Shown one piece after another: positions 28,852-38,817 of a stretch of DNA of 58,594 nucleotides (the first letter of the stretch is position 1; every line of letters starts with the position of its first letter). The notes beneath the pieces were generated by a model. That model saw only the letters and a list, made by a program, of their open reading frames with translations, was not told the DNA's origin and made no database searches. This stretch comes from a virus. Position numbers and translations under genes: made by a program. Where the stretch lies: IMG/VR virus record IMGVR_UViG_3300027969_000116, positions 1 to 58,594 of that record. One strand, written 5' to 3'.

Positions 28852-30054
28852 ATGACAGAGAGAGATTATCGTATTAAAATATCACCTGAATTTATAAGTG
28901 GAGACATTTTTAAAGTAAGATATAACGCAGGGACTATAACGGGTACCGGAATAGTTAATAAGTGTTGTATTATACCTGCAGAAACCTTTAGAATTGATTT
29001 GACGGGAACATCTTATGTCTATTCATCAATGACGGAAGTATTATCGGGTGGTACTAATACAACTAATATTTCATCCGCAACAACTAAGCCGGGTACATCG
29101 TTATTAACTGGATTAACAATACCTATATTATTAACAGAAACCGTGACTGATATTGGTTATTACTCTGTGTTTGATGGTATGGTGTTACAACAAGACACTA
29201 TGTTAAATTTTGTATTCTCGGGTAACAGTATTATACCTAAACGATGTTATTTTTATAATACGATAGATATTGAATTTAAGAAGTATTTGGAGTTTTCAAC
29301 TTATAGAATAGATTGGGGTGATGGTTCAGTAAGTGCAATAACTCCGACAACAAGTTCGATATATCACGACTATAATAATTTAACCGGTTATACCATCACT
29401 CTATCAGGAATGAGTCCTTGGGGTACTAATATTATTAAAAAAACAATTACCACACCTTTTACCGGAGTAACAATTTCAAATCCTAAAGGGACTGCTTATT
29501 TTAAACCTGCCGGTGGTAATTGGGTTAACACTTTATTGTCATATGATTATATTTTTAGTGGGGATGCAACTTGTGACGCAACATTAAACGATATTAATTT
29601 ATTTAATCAGATTACAGATATTCCATTTTTAATTACTGGTTATACAACCTCATCATTAAGTGATTTAAAACAATATGGTACAACATTATATAAACCGGGG
29701 GTAAAGGTAACAGGTAATACCGATATGGTTGGTGTGTTTAGTGGGGTAAGTCGGGATGGAATGTATACTGCCTATACAATAAATGATATTGATTATTATG
29801 ATTGGTCAGATGGGACAACAATTTTTGTGGTAAAATCATCAGGTTTAACCTCAGATATGTTAGTTTGTCAACCAATAGTGAAAAATGATTTATTAATGAA
29901 CATAATTGACGAGGCAGAAGTACAATCCAACATATTCATCGAAAGAGGAAAGAACTCAGCTCTTGAAAGAGTTGAGAGATTAGGTGAAGTTGATAACGTG
30001 GGTGATTTGGTTAAATATGGGTATAAATTTTTTAATGTGATTAATAGTATATAA
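28852..30054 (+). CDS. Structural protein with PKD-like beta domain (400 aa)
   Basis: A 400-residue Thr/Ser/Gly-rich protein in the baseplate operon. Residues about 145-185 contain YRIDWGDGSVSAITPTTSSI, then YHDYNNLTGYTITLSG, closely resembling a PKD-type Ig-like domain (the W-GDGs...-H-Y...Y-I-L pattern), which is common in Bacteroidota surface proteins. The last 50 residues switch to a charged helix (NIFIERGKNSALERVERLGE) that probably packs against other baseplate parts. The gene starts one base after the preceding stop. The following HNH gene interrupts the otherwise contiguous structural series. Inferred role: peripheral baseplate or fibre-anchoring protein. Confidence 0.6.
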   Translation: MTERDYRIKISPEFISGDIFKVRYNAGTITGTGIVNKCCIIPAETFRIDLTGTSYVYSSMTEVLSGGTNTTNISSATTKPGTSLLTGLTIPILLTETVTDIGYYSVFDGMVLQQDTMLNFVFSGNSIIPKRCYFYNTIDIEFKKYLEFSTYRIDWGDGSVSAITPTTSSIYHDYNNLTGYTITLSGMSPWGTNIIKKTITTPFTGVTISNPKGTAYFKPAGGNWVNTLLSYDYIFSGDATCDATLNDINLFNQITDIPFLITGYTTSSLSDLKQYGTTLYKPGVKVTGNTDMVGVFSGVSRDGMYTAYTINDIDYYDWSDGTTIFVVKSSGLTSDMLVCQPIVKNDLLMNIIDEAEVQSNIFIERGKNSALERVERLGEVDNVGDLVKYGYKFFNVINSI

Positions 30055-30068
30055 ATTCTTTATTTTGA

Positions 30069-30076
30069 TATTTATA
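30069..30076 (+). promoter_or_regulatory. TATTTATA element upstream of the HNH gene
   Basis: TATTTATA ends three bases before ATG 30080 (GATATTTATAGTTATGG), nearly identical to the arrangement before gp25 (18285) and the small gene at 45581. The inserted HNH gene therefore seems to carry its own copy of the element. Confidence 0.45.
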
Positions 30077-30079
30077 GTT

Positions 30080-30610
30080 ATGGAAAAAAAATGTAGTAAA
30101 TGTAATATAGTTAAATTAATTACTGATTTTAATGTACAAAAAATTGGTAAATGTGGTGTTCGTTCATATTGTAAAGAATGTCAAAAGATTCAGAGAAAAG
30201 AATATTATGATAATAACAAAGAATTAGAATATGTTTATCAACTTAAATACAGAAAAAATAATCCTAATTACAATAAAGATTGGCAAAAAAACAAAAGAGA
30301 ATATGACATATTATTTAGATTACGTGGTAATTTAAGAGCTAGATTATGTAATATTATTAAAAATAAAACAACAAAAACTTTGGATAGTATTGGGTTAGAT
30401 ATAAATGAGTTTAAAGAGTTTATTGAAAATAAATTTAAAAATGGTATGTGTTGGGAAAATTATGGTGAATGGCATATTGACCACATACTACCGTTAAGTA
30501 GTGGTAATAGTGTTGAAGAAATACTACAATTAAATCATTACACTAATCTACAACCATTATGGGCGGAAGATAATTTAAAAAAAAGTAATAAAATATTAAT
30601 AAATAATTAA
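30080..30610 (+). CDS. Free-standing HNH homing-type endonuclease
   Basis: A 176-residue protein. The N-terminal zinc ribbon has Cys5, Cys8, Cys31 and Cys34. The HNH nuclease motif follows: WHIDHILPLS (His132, Asp134, His135), then HYTNLQPLWAEDNLKKSN with Asn156 and Asn165. This layout is common for phage homing endonucleases that nick or cut an intronless target and spread with their gene. ATG 30080 is chosen over the in-frame TTG 30065 because it directly follows the TATTTATA element and the longer version would overlap it. It is wedged between structural genes that otherwise abut each other, consistent with a selfish insertion. Lysine- and Asn-rich composition differs from the Thr-rich neighbours. 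Confidence 0.88.
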   Translation: MEKKCSKCNIVKLITDFNVQKIGKCGVRSYCKECQKIQRKEYYDNNKELEYVYQLKYRKNNPNYNKDWQKNKREYDILFRLRGNLRARLCNIIKNKTTKTLDSIGLDINEFKEFIENKFKNGMCWENYGEWHIDHILPLSSGNSVEEILQLNHYTNLQPLWAEDNLKKSNKILINN

Positions 30611-30612
30611 AA

Positions 30613-31521
30613 ATGGCGGTTGGAACATATGGAACGATAAGACCTGCTGACGTAAGTCCGGCGGATGTTGAGATAATTTTAAATTATACACCATCAAGAG
30701 ATGAGACAGATAATTTTGTGTTAACAAAGTTGGATGCGTTGTCTATTTTAAGACCTTACTATAATAATGATACCACAGGTGTAAACAATGGTATTGAGAT
30801 ATTAGGTGGTTTATATAATTTAAAACTACCTGCAGAACAATTTAACCAAATTGGTATTTATACTTTATTTATTAGGCCTGCTCAAATTAGAGCAACAATA
30901 TTAGATTGTGGTGTTTTATCCGCACTTCCTAATGTTAAAGGTTTAATTTTTGACTTAAATTCTGTACCGGCAAATTTTAGAAATAAATTTGTTAATCAGG
31001 GATTAGTTGGATTTAGAATTGAATATTTAAATTCTGATGGAACTAAAATACCTAACTTCTTTAGAATTATTACATCATCATTCTTTTGTGAACCGGTTGT
31101 TCAAAATTTAACAAACTCATCACAAAAAGCTATACGATACAAATATAGTGATAATAATACTAATTTATTATTCTGTACATTAACTCCGTCATCGGCGCCA
31201 ACAAATAAGCCAAATGCTACACCATATATTGGACAACCAAATCAAAATGTGATTATTACCAATACTTTCTTTAATCCAATAACTTTGGATATTGAAATTG
31301 GAGAACACGATTTCTCAACATTGGCAATTGCTCTTTATGGTAATCAAACTAAATCAATTGATGATGGTATCTACACATTATACGATAATGCTAATAACAT
31401 ATACAAACAATACAACTTATATGAAATTAGAGACCAATTTAATGAGTTATTGTATGAGGTTAGACAAGACAGAGGAAATAATATTGATTTCAGTAAAAAC
31501 TTTACAAATATAACACAATAA
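30613..31521 (+). CDS. Structural protein, unknown (302 aa)
   Basis: A 302-residue strand-rich protein without recognised family. The first third has a helical element (LTKLDALSILRPYYNNDTTG), the middle is beta-rich (IGIYTLFIRPAQIRATILDC), and the end contains a helix and charged turn (NLYEIRDQFNELLYEVRQDR). It begins two bases after the HNH gene and its last base is the first base of the next start (overlap ATAATG), a tight coupling typical of the baseplate operon. The size is close to T4 gp9 (288) or gp8 (334), but this is not evidence of homology. Confidence 0.6.
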   Translation: MAVGTYGTIRPADVSPADVEIILNYTPSRDETDNFVLTKLDALSILRPYYNNDTTGVNNGIEILGGLYNLKLPAEQFNQIGIYTLFIRPAQIRATILDCGVLSALPNVKGLIFDLNSVPANFRNKFVNQGLVGFRIEYLNSDGTKIPNFFRIITSSFFCEPVVQNLTNSSQKAIRYKYSDNNTNLLFCTLTPSSAPTNKPNATPYIGQPNQNVIITNTFFNPITLDIEIGEHDFSTLAIALYGNQTKSIDDGIYTLYDNANNIYKQYNLYEIRDQFNELLYEVRQDRGNNIDFSKNFTNITQ

Positions 31522-34500
31522 TGGCGAATAATAAATTTACTTGTCCACCACAACCGGCAACAGGTGCGGGTACATTCTCAGATAATTTAGTTGGATTCCA
31601 ATTAGTTGCTGGAGGTGGTTTAACGCAAGGTAATTTTGAGTTTACCACAGGTATTACTGAAAAATCAAATAGAACTTTTACCACAGGTGCGTTTTCTAAC
31701 CCTATCAATTTAGAAGGTTTAGGTGTTAATAGTGTTGCTCAATCAAGAGCTATTTTTGAAAATAATTTTAAAGTTTACCCTAATTTTGATTTAACTCAAG
31801 TAACTAATTTTACTTCATACGGTTCAATGGTTAAGAGAATGTCAACGTCTGTTGAAACCATTATTAGTAAATTCCCGGCAGCTTTAGAAGTTACCTTTAT
31901 GGATGAAAATTATTTAACGGGTGCAACCGCTACAAATATTTCTTATGACCCAATAACTAATGAAACAAGTATTAATTTAAATGTTTCAAGAATTAGAAAT
32001 CCTTTTGATATTGATTTCACGGTTAATGCGACAAGAAATTTAGAGTTAAGGGAAGTTCAAGTTTCTCCATTGAGAAATATGACCAAAGAATTTACTAAAT
32101 ACTCCTTATTTTTAGGGGGTATTGGTTATGATGTGACATACATTATCCCAACAACATCTTTAACGACCGGAACACTTACTTTAGTTATTAATGGTGATGT
32201 TTTTTCAGGGTTAACAGAAATTTATGATGATTTAGTTATTAGACCTAATGATTATGAGGTTAATAGAGTTTTTAATGAAAGTTTAGATGAGGTTCAAAGA
32301 TTTTTGTTAAATAGAAATGTCACACCTATTTATACGGCAACCTTCCAAGTACCAAATGAAAATGATGATGGTACATTCTATATTCAAAACAAGTTAGTTA
32401 CTTGGCCTTTGTATGGTAATTGGAATTTAGATATATTAACTAATTCTTTCACCACTTATCTTACAACATTAAATGATGTTAGTGTTTCGTTTGATGGTTA
32501 TCAAACAAATCTTGTTTCTAGATTCTTAACCACAGACTCTATTAAAGAATTTGATACATCTGACCAAAAAATTGAAAAAATACTACAAATATATGGAAGA
32601 AGTTTTGATGAAACTAAAAAATTCATCAATGGTTTAGCATATATGAACTCGGTTAATTATAATACCGGTAATGACATTCCGTCTCAATTATTGAAGAATT
32701 TATCTCAAACATTAGGGTGGTCAAACAATATGTCGCCAATAACTAATGATGATTTTTTAAGTTCAGTTTTTGGTCAAAAAAATGTTGATAAATCGGCGTT
32801 TAGTGGTGTGGGACAATCTCAAACTCCGGATGAATTAAACTATCAATATTATAAAAATTTAATTCTTAACTCGGCTTATTTGTTTAAGTCAAAAGGTACT
32901 CGTAAATCAATTGAAACTTTAATGAGGTTAATTGGTGCTCCGGATGCTTTAGTTGAGTTTAATGAGTATGTTTGTTTGGCTGACCAAAAAATAAATATGT
33001 CTGATTTTGACTCACAATACGCTAGTATTTCAGGGGGGACATATTCTAAAATATTACCTACATTAGAAAACGGTTATACTTTTCAAATTCAAGGAGTTAC
33101 ATATTCAGGGTTTACAACAACTACAACTCTTCAAGGTGTTAATTTAACAAAAGAAGATTATCCAATTAGCGATACAGGATTTCCTAAATCACCTGTAAAT
33201 TCTGAAACCTATTACTATCAAATGGGGGCCGGTTGGTTTGAGTCAACACCACAACATAGGTCACCGGAACAACCGGATTTAACTAATAGTGTTTTTACAG
33301 GTTCAAATCCAAACTATCAAACAAAATTAGCACCATTCACATATGGTCAAGAATACTTGAATGTCTATAGAACATTCCCATTTACTGATTTAGGATATAC
33401 TTTAAGAACTGAGATTGATAATAATAAATCTTGGGTTGATACTGAAATAGGTGATAGAAGTAATTTAGAAGGTGGGTATAATTCGTTATACACTACCGAT
33501 AGTGAAGATTTAGTTATTAATGTTAAAAACATTGATTTATTTTTAAATCCCGGACAAGGGTTATCTTACGATGTTTGGTATATGTCGAGAGAATTTAACT
33601 TCCCAATTGCAAATGAGGGATTAGGTTACATTGCTCCAACAAGATGTAATCCAAATCCTGTTTCAACATATCCTCATAGAGGAGGTGTTGACTCAACAAA
33701 TATTAACCCTCAACCAAGAAAAGAAACATTTTTTGAATTTGCTCAAACATTTTGGAAAAATACGATTAATGTTAGAAATAGACAATTTGCAACAGATGGT
33801 GGGACAAGTGGATATCCAACTCTTTCATCAATCTATTGGAATTATTTAGAATCAGAGTCTTTAGCTGGTATTCAAAACGATAACTTTACATACAAAACAA
33901 TGATTGAGTATGTGAATGGTATGGGGGATTATTGGATTAGATTAGTTGAACAAATGATTCCGGCAACAACTATTTGGAATACGGGGGTTAAATTAGAAAA
34001 TTCAATTTTCCATAGACAAAAATTTGTGTGGAGAAGACAAAGAGGTTGTGAATTAGTTCCTATTCTTTGTGAACCTTGTAAATTCACGGGTAGTATTTAT
34101 TTAAGTGATTGTAACGCTTGGTCAACATTATGTGAGAGATATCCTGATAGTGTTTTAGAGTTTGGAAACTTCAATAATGTTTTAACTGATGTAATTAATC
34201 AATGGGCGAATCCGATTACTGGACCTATACCTGATACTAGTGGTTGTTATTTTGATACCATTAATAGTACTTGGTTTGTTGACATAAGTATTAATGGTGT
34301 TAATATTATCCAATACCCATTTTTTAATGGTCGTGGGTATAATTCACTTACTTGTGGTACTGATACATATCCTACACAATCTTTAAGTAGTGGTCCTTGT
34401 CCGTCATCTTGGGAAACAGCTTTAACTAATTGTTTACAACAGATGATATCTTTAGGTTATGACTATCGTTATGAGTATGATATTAATGATGATATGGATT

Positions 34501-34610
34501 CGGAACTAACAAAGGTTAGAATATGGGATACAAATTGTTCATCAAGACCAATACGTAGAACTATACTAATAAGAGTTGGTATAGAATTTACAATAACTTG
34601 TCAACAATAA
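31521..34610 (+). CDS. Baseplate wedge protein, gp7 / P2 gpI-like
   Basis: A 1029-residue protein, by length very close to T4 gp7 (1032). The key segment is near residues 455-485: ILNSAYLFKSKGTRKSIETL followed by MRLIGAPDALVEFNEY, the skGT-x-x-(S/A)IE-L---(I/L)G pattern of P2 gpI-type wedge proteins, to whose fold gp7 is related. Strand-rich domains precede and follow it; the last 200 residues are Cys-rich (CELVPILCEPC and CGTD) and may attach fibres. It overlaps the previous gene by one base and is followed by the 1169-residue adhesin. The role in joining wedge to tail fibres is inferred from the family. Confidence 0.55.
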   Translation: MANNKFTCPPQPATGAGTFSDNLVGFQLVAGGGLTQGNFEFTTGITEKSNRTFTTGAFSNPINLEGLGVNSVAQSRAIFENNFKVYPNFDLTQVTNFTSYGSMVKRMSTSVETIISKFPAALEVTFMDENYLTGATATNISYDPITNETSINLNVSRIRNPFDIDFTVNATRNLELREVQVSPLRNMTKEFTKYSLFLGGIGYDVTYIIPTTSLTTGTLTLVINGDVFSGLTEIYDDLVIRPNDYEVNRVFNESLDEVQRFLLNRNVTPIYTATFQVPNENDDGTFYIQNKLVTWPLYGNWNLDILTNSFTTYLTTLNDVSVSFDGYQTNLVSRFLTTDSIKEFDTSDQKIEKILQIYGRSFDETKKFINGLAYMNSVNYNTGNDIPSQLLKNLSQTLGWSNNMSPITNDDFLSSVFGQKNVDKSAFSGVGQSQTPDELNYQYYKNLILNSAYLFKSKGTRKSIETLMRLIGAPDALVEFNEYVCLADQKINMSDFDSQYASISGGTYSKILPTLENGYTFQIQGVTYSGFTTTTTLQGVNLTKEDYPISDTGFPKSPVNSETYYYQMGAGWFESTPQHRSPEQPDLTNSVFTGSNPNYQTKLAPFTYGQEYLNVYRTFPFTDLGYTLRTEIDNNKSWVDTEIGDRSNLEGGYNSLYTTDSEDLVINVKNIDLFLNPGQGLSYDVWYMSREFNFPIANEGLGYIAPTRCNPNPVSTYPHRGGVDSTNINPQPRKETFFEFAQTFWKNTINVRNRQFATDGGTSGYPTLSSIYWNYLESESLAGIQNDNFTYKTMIEYVNGMGDYWIRLVEQMIPATTIWNTGVKLENSIFHRQKFVWRRQRGCELVPILCEPCKFTGSIYLSDCNAWSTLCERYPDSVLEFGNFNNVLTDVINQWANPITGPIPDTSGCYFDTINSTWFVDISINGVNIIQYPFFNGRGYNSLTCGTDTYPTQSLSSGPCPSSWETALTNCLQQMISLGYDYRYEYDINDDMDSELTKVRIWDTNCSSRPIRRTILIRVGIEFTITCQQ

Positions 34611-34647
34611 TGAATAAACTCTTCAATAACTTGTTAAAAATAAATAA

Positions 34648-37600
34648 ATGAGCTGTTTTTTATCATATACATCAAGCATAACCGGAGATTGTAGTAATAC
34701 AAATTTAGGTGCGTTTACCATAGAAATTGATGGTGATACCCCTAATTATATTATTCAGAGGTTATCACCAACAACCGGAACAACATCATTAGGTGCTGGT
34801 GTCACGGCATATACTCAAACAAATTTATCGGCAGGTACTTATTCGTTTAACATTATTGACAGTTGTATTCCGGATAATACGGTTTTACCTGTAAATATTT
34901 ACATATCAAGTGGTACTTGTGTATCAATAACTGACATTAAAAACACTGTATGTGATGCGAATAATGGGTCTTTAACTGCAACAACAAGTAATTTTTATGG
35001 AGAGTCAATATTTTCATTATATAATGAAATCACCGGTTTAATCTCAACAGAATATCCGGGGAGTAATTCTTATGTTTTTAATAATATACCTTTGGGAACT
35101 TATTATGTAATTGCTAATGATGGTGGTGGATGTACGGGAAAGTCAGAAAGTGTGATAATTAAAAATTCTTCAAATTTATCTTTTGGTTTATATAAGGTTG
35201 ATAATGCGGGTTGTGCGGTTGATTCAGGAGGTAAAATATTTATAACTGGTTTAACGGGAACTCCACCATATACTTATTTATGGTCTAATGGTAGTATTGA
35301 GGATAATATATCGGGATTAGCCGAAGGGACTTACTCTGTTACGGTAACTGATAGTAGTAAATGTTCTATAAGTAATACCACAGTTATTAATACCGTACCA
35401 AAAGTTGCTTTGGGTGCTCTTTATTTGACACAACCAAGTTGTTTTACGGCCGATGGAGAAATCCAAATTGTTATTGTAGGTGGAACGCCACCATTTTATT
35501 ATTTAGGGTCAAATGGGGTAACTAATGTTACATTTGATAGAACGGTTACTTTTACAGGGTTAGGTCCGGGAGGATTTACTATTCAAGTAACAGATGCGGG
35601 GTTATGTAATTTTACCACATCAACTAGAATGTTAACACCTAAAGGAATGTCAACTGTTTCGGTTGGTATCACAAACTCAAAATGTAATGATTTTTCGGGT
35701 GTAATTGGTCCTATTAACGTTTTTGGTGGTACATCACCTTATACGTACAGCTTGACTGATTCTGATGGAAACATTAACTCCGAAACAATATACTCAACAA
35801 CTTGGTCTTTTGATAGTTTATCTGCTGACACATATACATTAAGTATAACTGATAATGGTGGATGTTCATTTACAAGTGCATATACTATTAATAATGTAGT
35901 AATATATGATTTAATTGTTTCTACAACAGGAACTACTTGTGATGGTGATAATGGTTCTGTTAAATTAGAAATTACTTCAGGGGGGACACCTCCTTATATC
36001 TATAAAATTGATGGAAATTCAATAACAACATCGTTAACATCGTATACTTTTAATAATATTTATTCAGGTAACTATATTGCTAGTGTTACGGATGCTTTGT
36101 TATGTAAACAATCGACACCATTTACAATAGATAATTCAAACACAATTGATTTCCATTTATTAGGTGTTGATTCAATAAATAATAATGGTTCAATTACTGC
36201 GTTTATTACTAACGGTACACCTCCATTTACAATGTATTTTAATGGTGACACAGTAGGTACAACTGTTATGACAATACCTGATTTACCTGCGGGGGATTAT
36301 GATGTTAGAATAGTTGATAGTGCAGGGTGTTCAAAATCAAAATTAAGACCAATTAGAGGTTATACTGAATGGCAGTCAACGGGGTATTATGCTATTTGTA
36401 AAGGTAGTTTTAATCAACCAATAATTCTTAATTCTAGTATTAGACAATATTTTTATGAAGGATATAATGAATTAATTACGTTCAATAATACCCAATATGG
36501 TTATACTAATTGTGTTTTAACAGGTGCTACATTTTCGGCACAAACAACTGTTGGTAATTGTGTTCAGTCTATGATATTTTACACTAGTGAAGGAATACTT
36601 GATTATCCTTCAGATGGTGATTGGTTTACAGCAATTACAACATTAATAGAATCGTGTCCGCAAATTGGTCCGGGTAATGTTGATATTGACTCATTGACTA
36701 ATACTATTGTCGTTACAACAAATTGTGACCCAGAATCATTGTATAATTCAGATGTTTTAGTTGAACTTAGAATTGATTACCAAGTAGAGTGTGTTTGTCC
36801 TAATCTTACACCAACACCAACACCAAGTTATACACCTACCCATACTCCAACAATGACTAAAACACCTACTCTAACACCTACAAGAACTGCGACACCAACA
36901 ATTACACCAAGTCCGACGGCGACTATTGGTAGTACACCTCCGGTAACTCCTACTCAAACTCCAACACCAACATTAACCAAAACTCCAACACCGACAGTAA
37001 CAAAAACTGCGACATTAACACCAACAATGACTAAAACTCCAACTACTACTCCTACTAAAACACCAACACAAACACCAACACAAACACCAACAGAAACACT
37101 TAAAAAGGCTTACTACGCATATAAAATATGTGGTAAACAACGAGGTCCTGAAACGGTTGTATTCCAAGATATAGCAGTAATTCCGGGTATTGTTGTAGGT
37201 AACGTTATTTTTGATAACGTACGTAAAATTTGTTGGGAATTGGTGGAGATTTCTAATAATTTAAATCAATTACAGAATAATTGGGGTGGATTATATCTTC
37301 CAGGTTATTTTACAAATGTTTCTTTATTTCAAGGAACTGCAACATTAAAACCTTGTGAAGAGTGTGAAAAGGCTGCTAATGTTGTTGAACCGGTTTCTGA
37401 TTGTACAATATCTTTAAGAAATTGGAGTGATTGTGCAAAAGCGGATACTAAAGGAGAAATATTTATTAATGCGGTGAGTGTTTATTCATTCAATGAAACG
37501 TTTGATGCGAATGTATATCTATCAACATTATATGTAAACAACGGTGATTTTGTTAAAATTGTTTTAACTGCTCCGACTAATAGTATTATAACATTATATA

Positions 37601-38157
37601 TTGAATCTGATGCCGGTTCAAATACATATACTATTGCGAACGAAAGTGATAGAGTTATAGAATTTAGAGTTGAATGCGGTAAAAAACCACTAAAAATAGA
37701 TATTTTTTCAACTTGTAGAAGAAGTAAACCTTCAATTACTTTATATAGTACATCGTATAGTGAAGAAGGTGTTCTTCCAGTAGTTCATTATTCAACATCT
37801 TGTTTACAAAGTAATACTTCACCGGCAATGACTTGGATTTTAAATAATTTTAATGGGTTATCTGTTATTAGTTTTGAAATACTTTGCGAAGATTTAGATG
37901 CTTCAGGTAGTAGTCCTGATGGTTACTTTGTTCATTGGTGGGTTAAGGATATAGACCCGATTCAATTAAATATTGCTGCCGCGGGTAGTTGGACTAGTGC
38001 TACTGTTCTACCGACTGATTATCCTTCAGGTGATGATGCTAATGGATGGAACGGACCTTGTCCTTCGGGAGTTCATCGATATAGAATACAAATAACGGCT
38101 AATTTAGTAATTGGTGGACCTGCAGTTAGTAATTACTCAACATTTACAGCATCTTAA
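34648..38157 (+). CDS. Tail-fibre adhesin with SprB-like repeats, Thr-Pro stalk and C-terminal PEBP/YbhB-like domain
   Basis: An 1169-residue surface protein. From about residue 90 to 570 there are six repeats of roughly 80 residues with the SprB pattern ([13 protein letters not shown]...[17 protein letters not shown]), known from gliding adhesins of Flavobacteria. An unassigned domain (570-715) leads to a Thr-Pro stalk of about 100 residues (720-818), then two small Cys-containing domains. Residues about 1040-1169 match the PEBP (RKIP/YbhB) family end to end: TSPAMTW at 1057-1063, CEDLDA at 1080-1085, [10 protein letters not shown] with His1096, and [10 protein letters not shown] at 1136-1145. 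PEBP proteins bind anionic phospho-ligands; here the domain sits where receptor binding is expected. The gene is convergent with the RuvC gene and ends at a bidirectional terminator. Function as host-binding fibre is inferred. Confidence 0.75.
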   Translation: MSCFLSYTSSITGDCSNTNLGAFTIEIDGDTPNYIIQRLSPTTGTTSLGAGVTAYTQTNLSAGTYSFNIIDSCIPDNTVLPVNIYISSGTCVSITDIKNTVCDANNGSLTATTSNFYGESIFSLYNEITGLISTEYPGSNSYVFNNIPLGTYYVIANDGGGCTGKSESVIIKNSSNLSFGLYKVDNAGCAVDSGGKIFITGLTGTPPYTYLWSNGSIEDNISGLAEGTYSVTVTDSSKCSISNTTVINTVPKVALGALYLTQPSCFTADGEIQIVIVGGTPPFYYLGSNGVTNVTFDRTVTFTGLGPGGFTIQVTDAGLCNFTTSTRMLTPKGMSTVSVGITNSKCNDFSGVIGPINVFGGTSPYTYSLTDSDGNINSETIYSTTWSFDSLSADTYTLSITDNGGCSFTSAYTINNVVIYDLIVSTTGTTCDGDNGSVKLEITSGGTPPYIYKIDGNSITTSLTSYTFNNIYSGNYIASVTDALLCKQSTPFTIDNSNTIDFHLLGVDSINNNGSITAFITNGTPPFTMYFNGDTVGTTVMTIPDLPAGDYDVRIVDSAGCSKSKLRPIRGYTEWQSTGYYAICKGSFNQPIILNSSIRQYFYEGYNELITFNNTQYGYTNCVLTGATFSAQTTVGNCVQSMIFYTSEGILDYPSDGDWFTAITTLIESCPQIGPGNVDIDSLTNTIVVTTNCDPESLYNSDVLVELRIDYQVECVCPNLTPTPTPSYTPTHTPTMTKTPTLTPTRTATPTITPSPTATIGSTPPVTPTQTPTPTLTKTPTPTVTKTATLTPTMTKTPTTTPTKTPTQTPTQTPTETLKKAYYAYKICGKQRGPETVVFQDIAVIPGIVVGNVIFDNVRKICWELVEISNNLNQLQNNWGGLYLPGYFTNVSLFQGTATLKPCEECEKAANVVEPVSDCTISLRNWSDCAKADTKGEIFINAVSVYSFNETFDANVYLSTLYVNNGDFVKIVLTAPTNSIITLYIESDAGSNTYTIANESDRVIEFRVECGKKPLKIDIFSTCRRSKPSITLYSTSYSEEGVLPVVHYSTSCLQSNTSPAMTWILNNFNGLSVISFEILCEDLDASGSSPDGYFVHWWVKDIDPIQLNIAAAGSWTSATVLPTDYPSGDDANGWNGPCPSGVHRYRIQITANLVIGGPAVSNYSTFTAS
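36808..37100 (+). repeat. Thr-Pro stalk-coding repeat (plus orientation)
   Basis: Degenerate 6-base repeats (ACACCA/ACTCCA) encode about 98 residues of TP and TxTP units, including the insert [11 protein letters not shown] at 36922-36960. The same insert is encoded in the opposite orientation at 52186-52224, with 32 of 39 bases identical by my alignment. Confidence 0.85.
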
Positions 38158-38180
38158 CACCACCATTCTGTTAAGAAATA

Positions 38181-38216
38181 AAAAACCCCTCCGTTAAAGA
38201 GGGGTTATTTTTTTTT
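38181..38216. terminator. Bidirectional terminator between convergent genes
   Basis: AACCCCTC (38184-38191) pairs with GAGGGGTT (38199-38206) over a 7-base loop. It is flanked by an A tract on the left and a long T tract on the right, so it can end both the plus-strand adhesin transcript and the minus-strand fibre/RuvC transcript. The RuvC stop codon lies in the T tract. Confidence 0.88.
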
Positions 38217-38814
38217 ACCAAATTTCTTCTTGTCTCATATGACCTAAGACACAACAATAAGCGTCTGTTTGGTCGAAGTTTTCTTTTTTTAGAGTATTGT
38301 TTCTTGTGTATTGCCAAGTGATTTGAGGTTCTTTCTTGGCGATTAAGTCCCATATGATTAGTTTCTTATCAATGTCTTTTGGTAGACCACCAAATAAAAC
38401 AAACTTACCTTTATCATTTTCTTTAACTAATTCAGGGAAGGCGAACTTACGAGAGTTATATGTCGATATGAAGTCAGGAACCACCCCTAAAACATCGTAA
38501 ATTTCTTTTGTGACTAATGTGTTAAACCTTAATAAAGTTTGGACTGTATAGACGTTATTTGAGTTTAATAGAGGTTCCTCAATAATAACCTTAGTGATAC
38601 CCATATCTTTGTACTCTAAAAGTTTGGTTCTAAAGATTTCACCTTTAAGAAGTAACTCTTTCATTTTATTTTCTTCCTTTGGTTTTGGTGTTGGTGAAAC
38701 GTGAGTTAATTCTAATAATTCTCTACTTTGTATGTCAAATAATGCCCAACCAATAGTTTTGGTGGAAACATCAAGCCCTAAAACTTTAGGGCTTTCCTTT
38801 AATGTTTTTTTCAT
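38215..38814 (-). CDS. RuvC-like Holliday-junction resolvase
   Basis: A 199-residue RNase H-fold nuclease. Asp15 sits in VLGLDVSTKTIGWALFD, the hallmark first strand of RuvC. Glu79/Glu80 lie in KVIIEEPLL on the fourth strand, and Asp181/Asp184 in FDQTDAYC on the last helix complete the acidic set. T4 itself uses endonuclease VII for this job; phages of other groups use RuvC-type enzymes. It is the last gene of the minus-strand block and follows the 810-residue fibre gene by three bases, so a DNA-processing gene is transcribed with adhesin genes. Likely role: resolving recombination junctions before packaging. The possibility that it is an RNase H-fold nuclease with another substrate remains. 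Confidence 0.8.
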   Translation of the reverse strand: MKKTLKESPKVLGLDVSTKTIGWALFDIQSRELLELTHVSPTPKPKEENKMKELLLKGEIFRTKLLEYKDMGITKVIIEEPLLNSNNVYTVQTLLRFNTLVTKEIYDVLGVVPDFISTYNSRKFAFPELVKENDKGKFVLFGGLPKDIDKKLIIWDLIAKKEPQITWQYTRNNTLKKENFDQTDAYCCVLGHMRQEEIW

Positions 38815-38817
38815 AGG

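Noticed and set aside
30065-30079. TTG start for the HNH gene
   Set aside because: ATG 30080 lies directly before the zinc-ribbon cysteines and three bases after the TATTTATA element; the extra five codons overlap that element.
34592-34633. Direct repeat CAATAACTTGT near the end of the gp7-like gene
   Set aside because: The 11-base repeat occurs twice only and lies in AT-rich sequence at a gene end; no insertion boundary or gene fragment is associated with it.
30080-38814. IscB/TnpB-type RNA-guided nuclease, suggested by HNH and RuvC signatures in one window
   Set aside because: The HNH and RuvC domains are in separate small proteins 8 kb apart, each complete as a known single-domain family, without an omega-RNA-like region.
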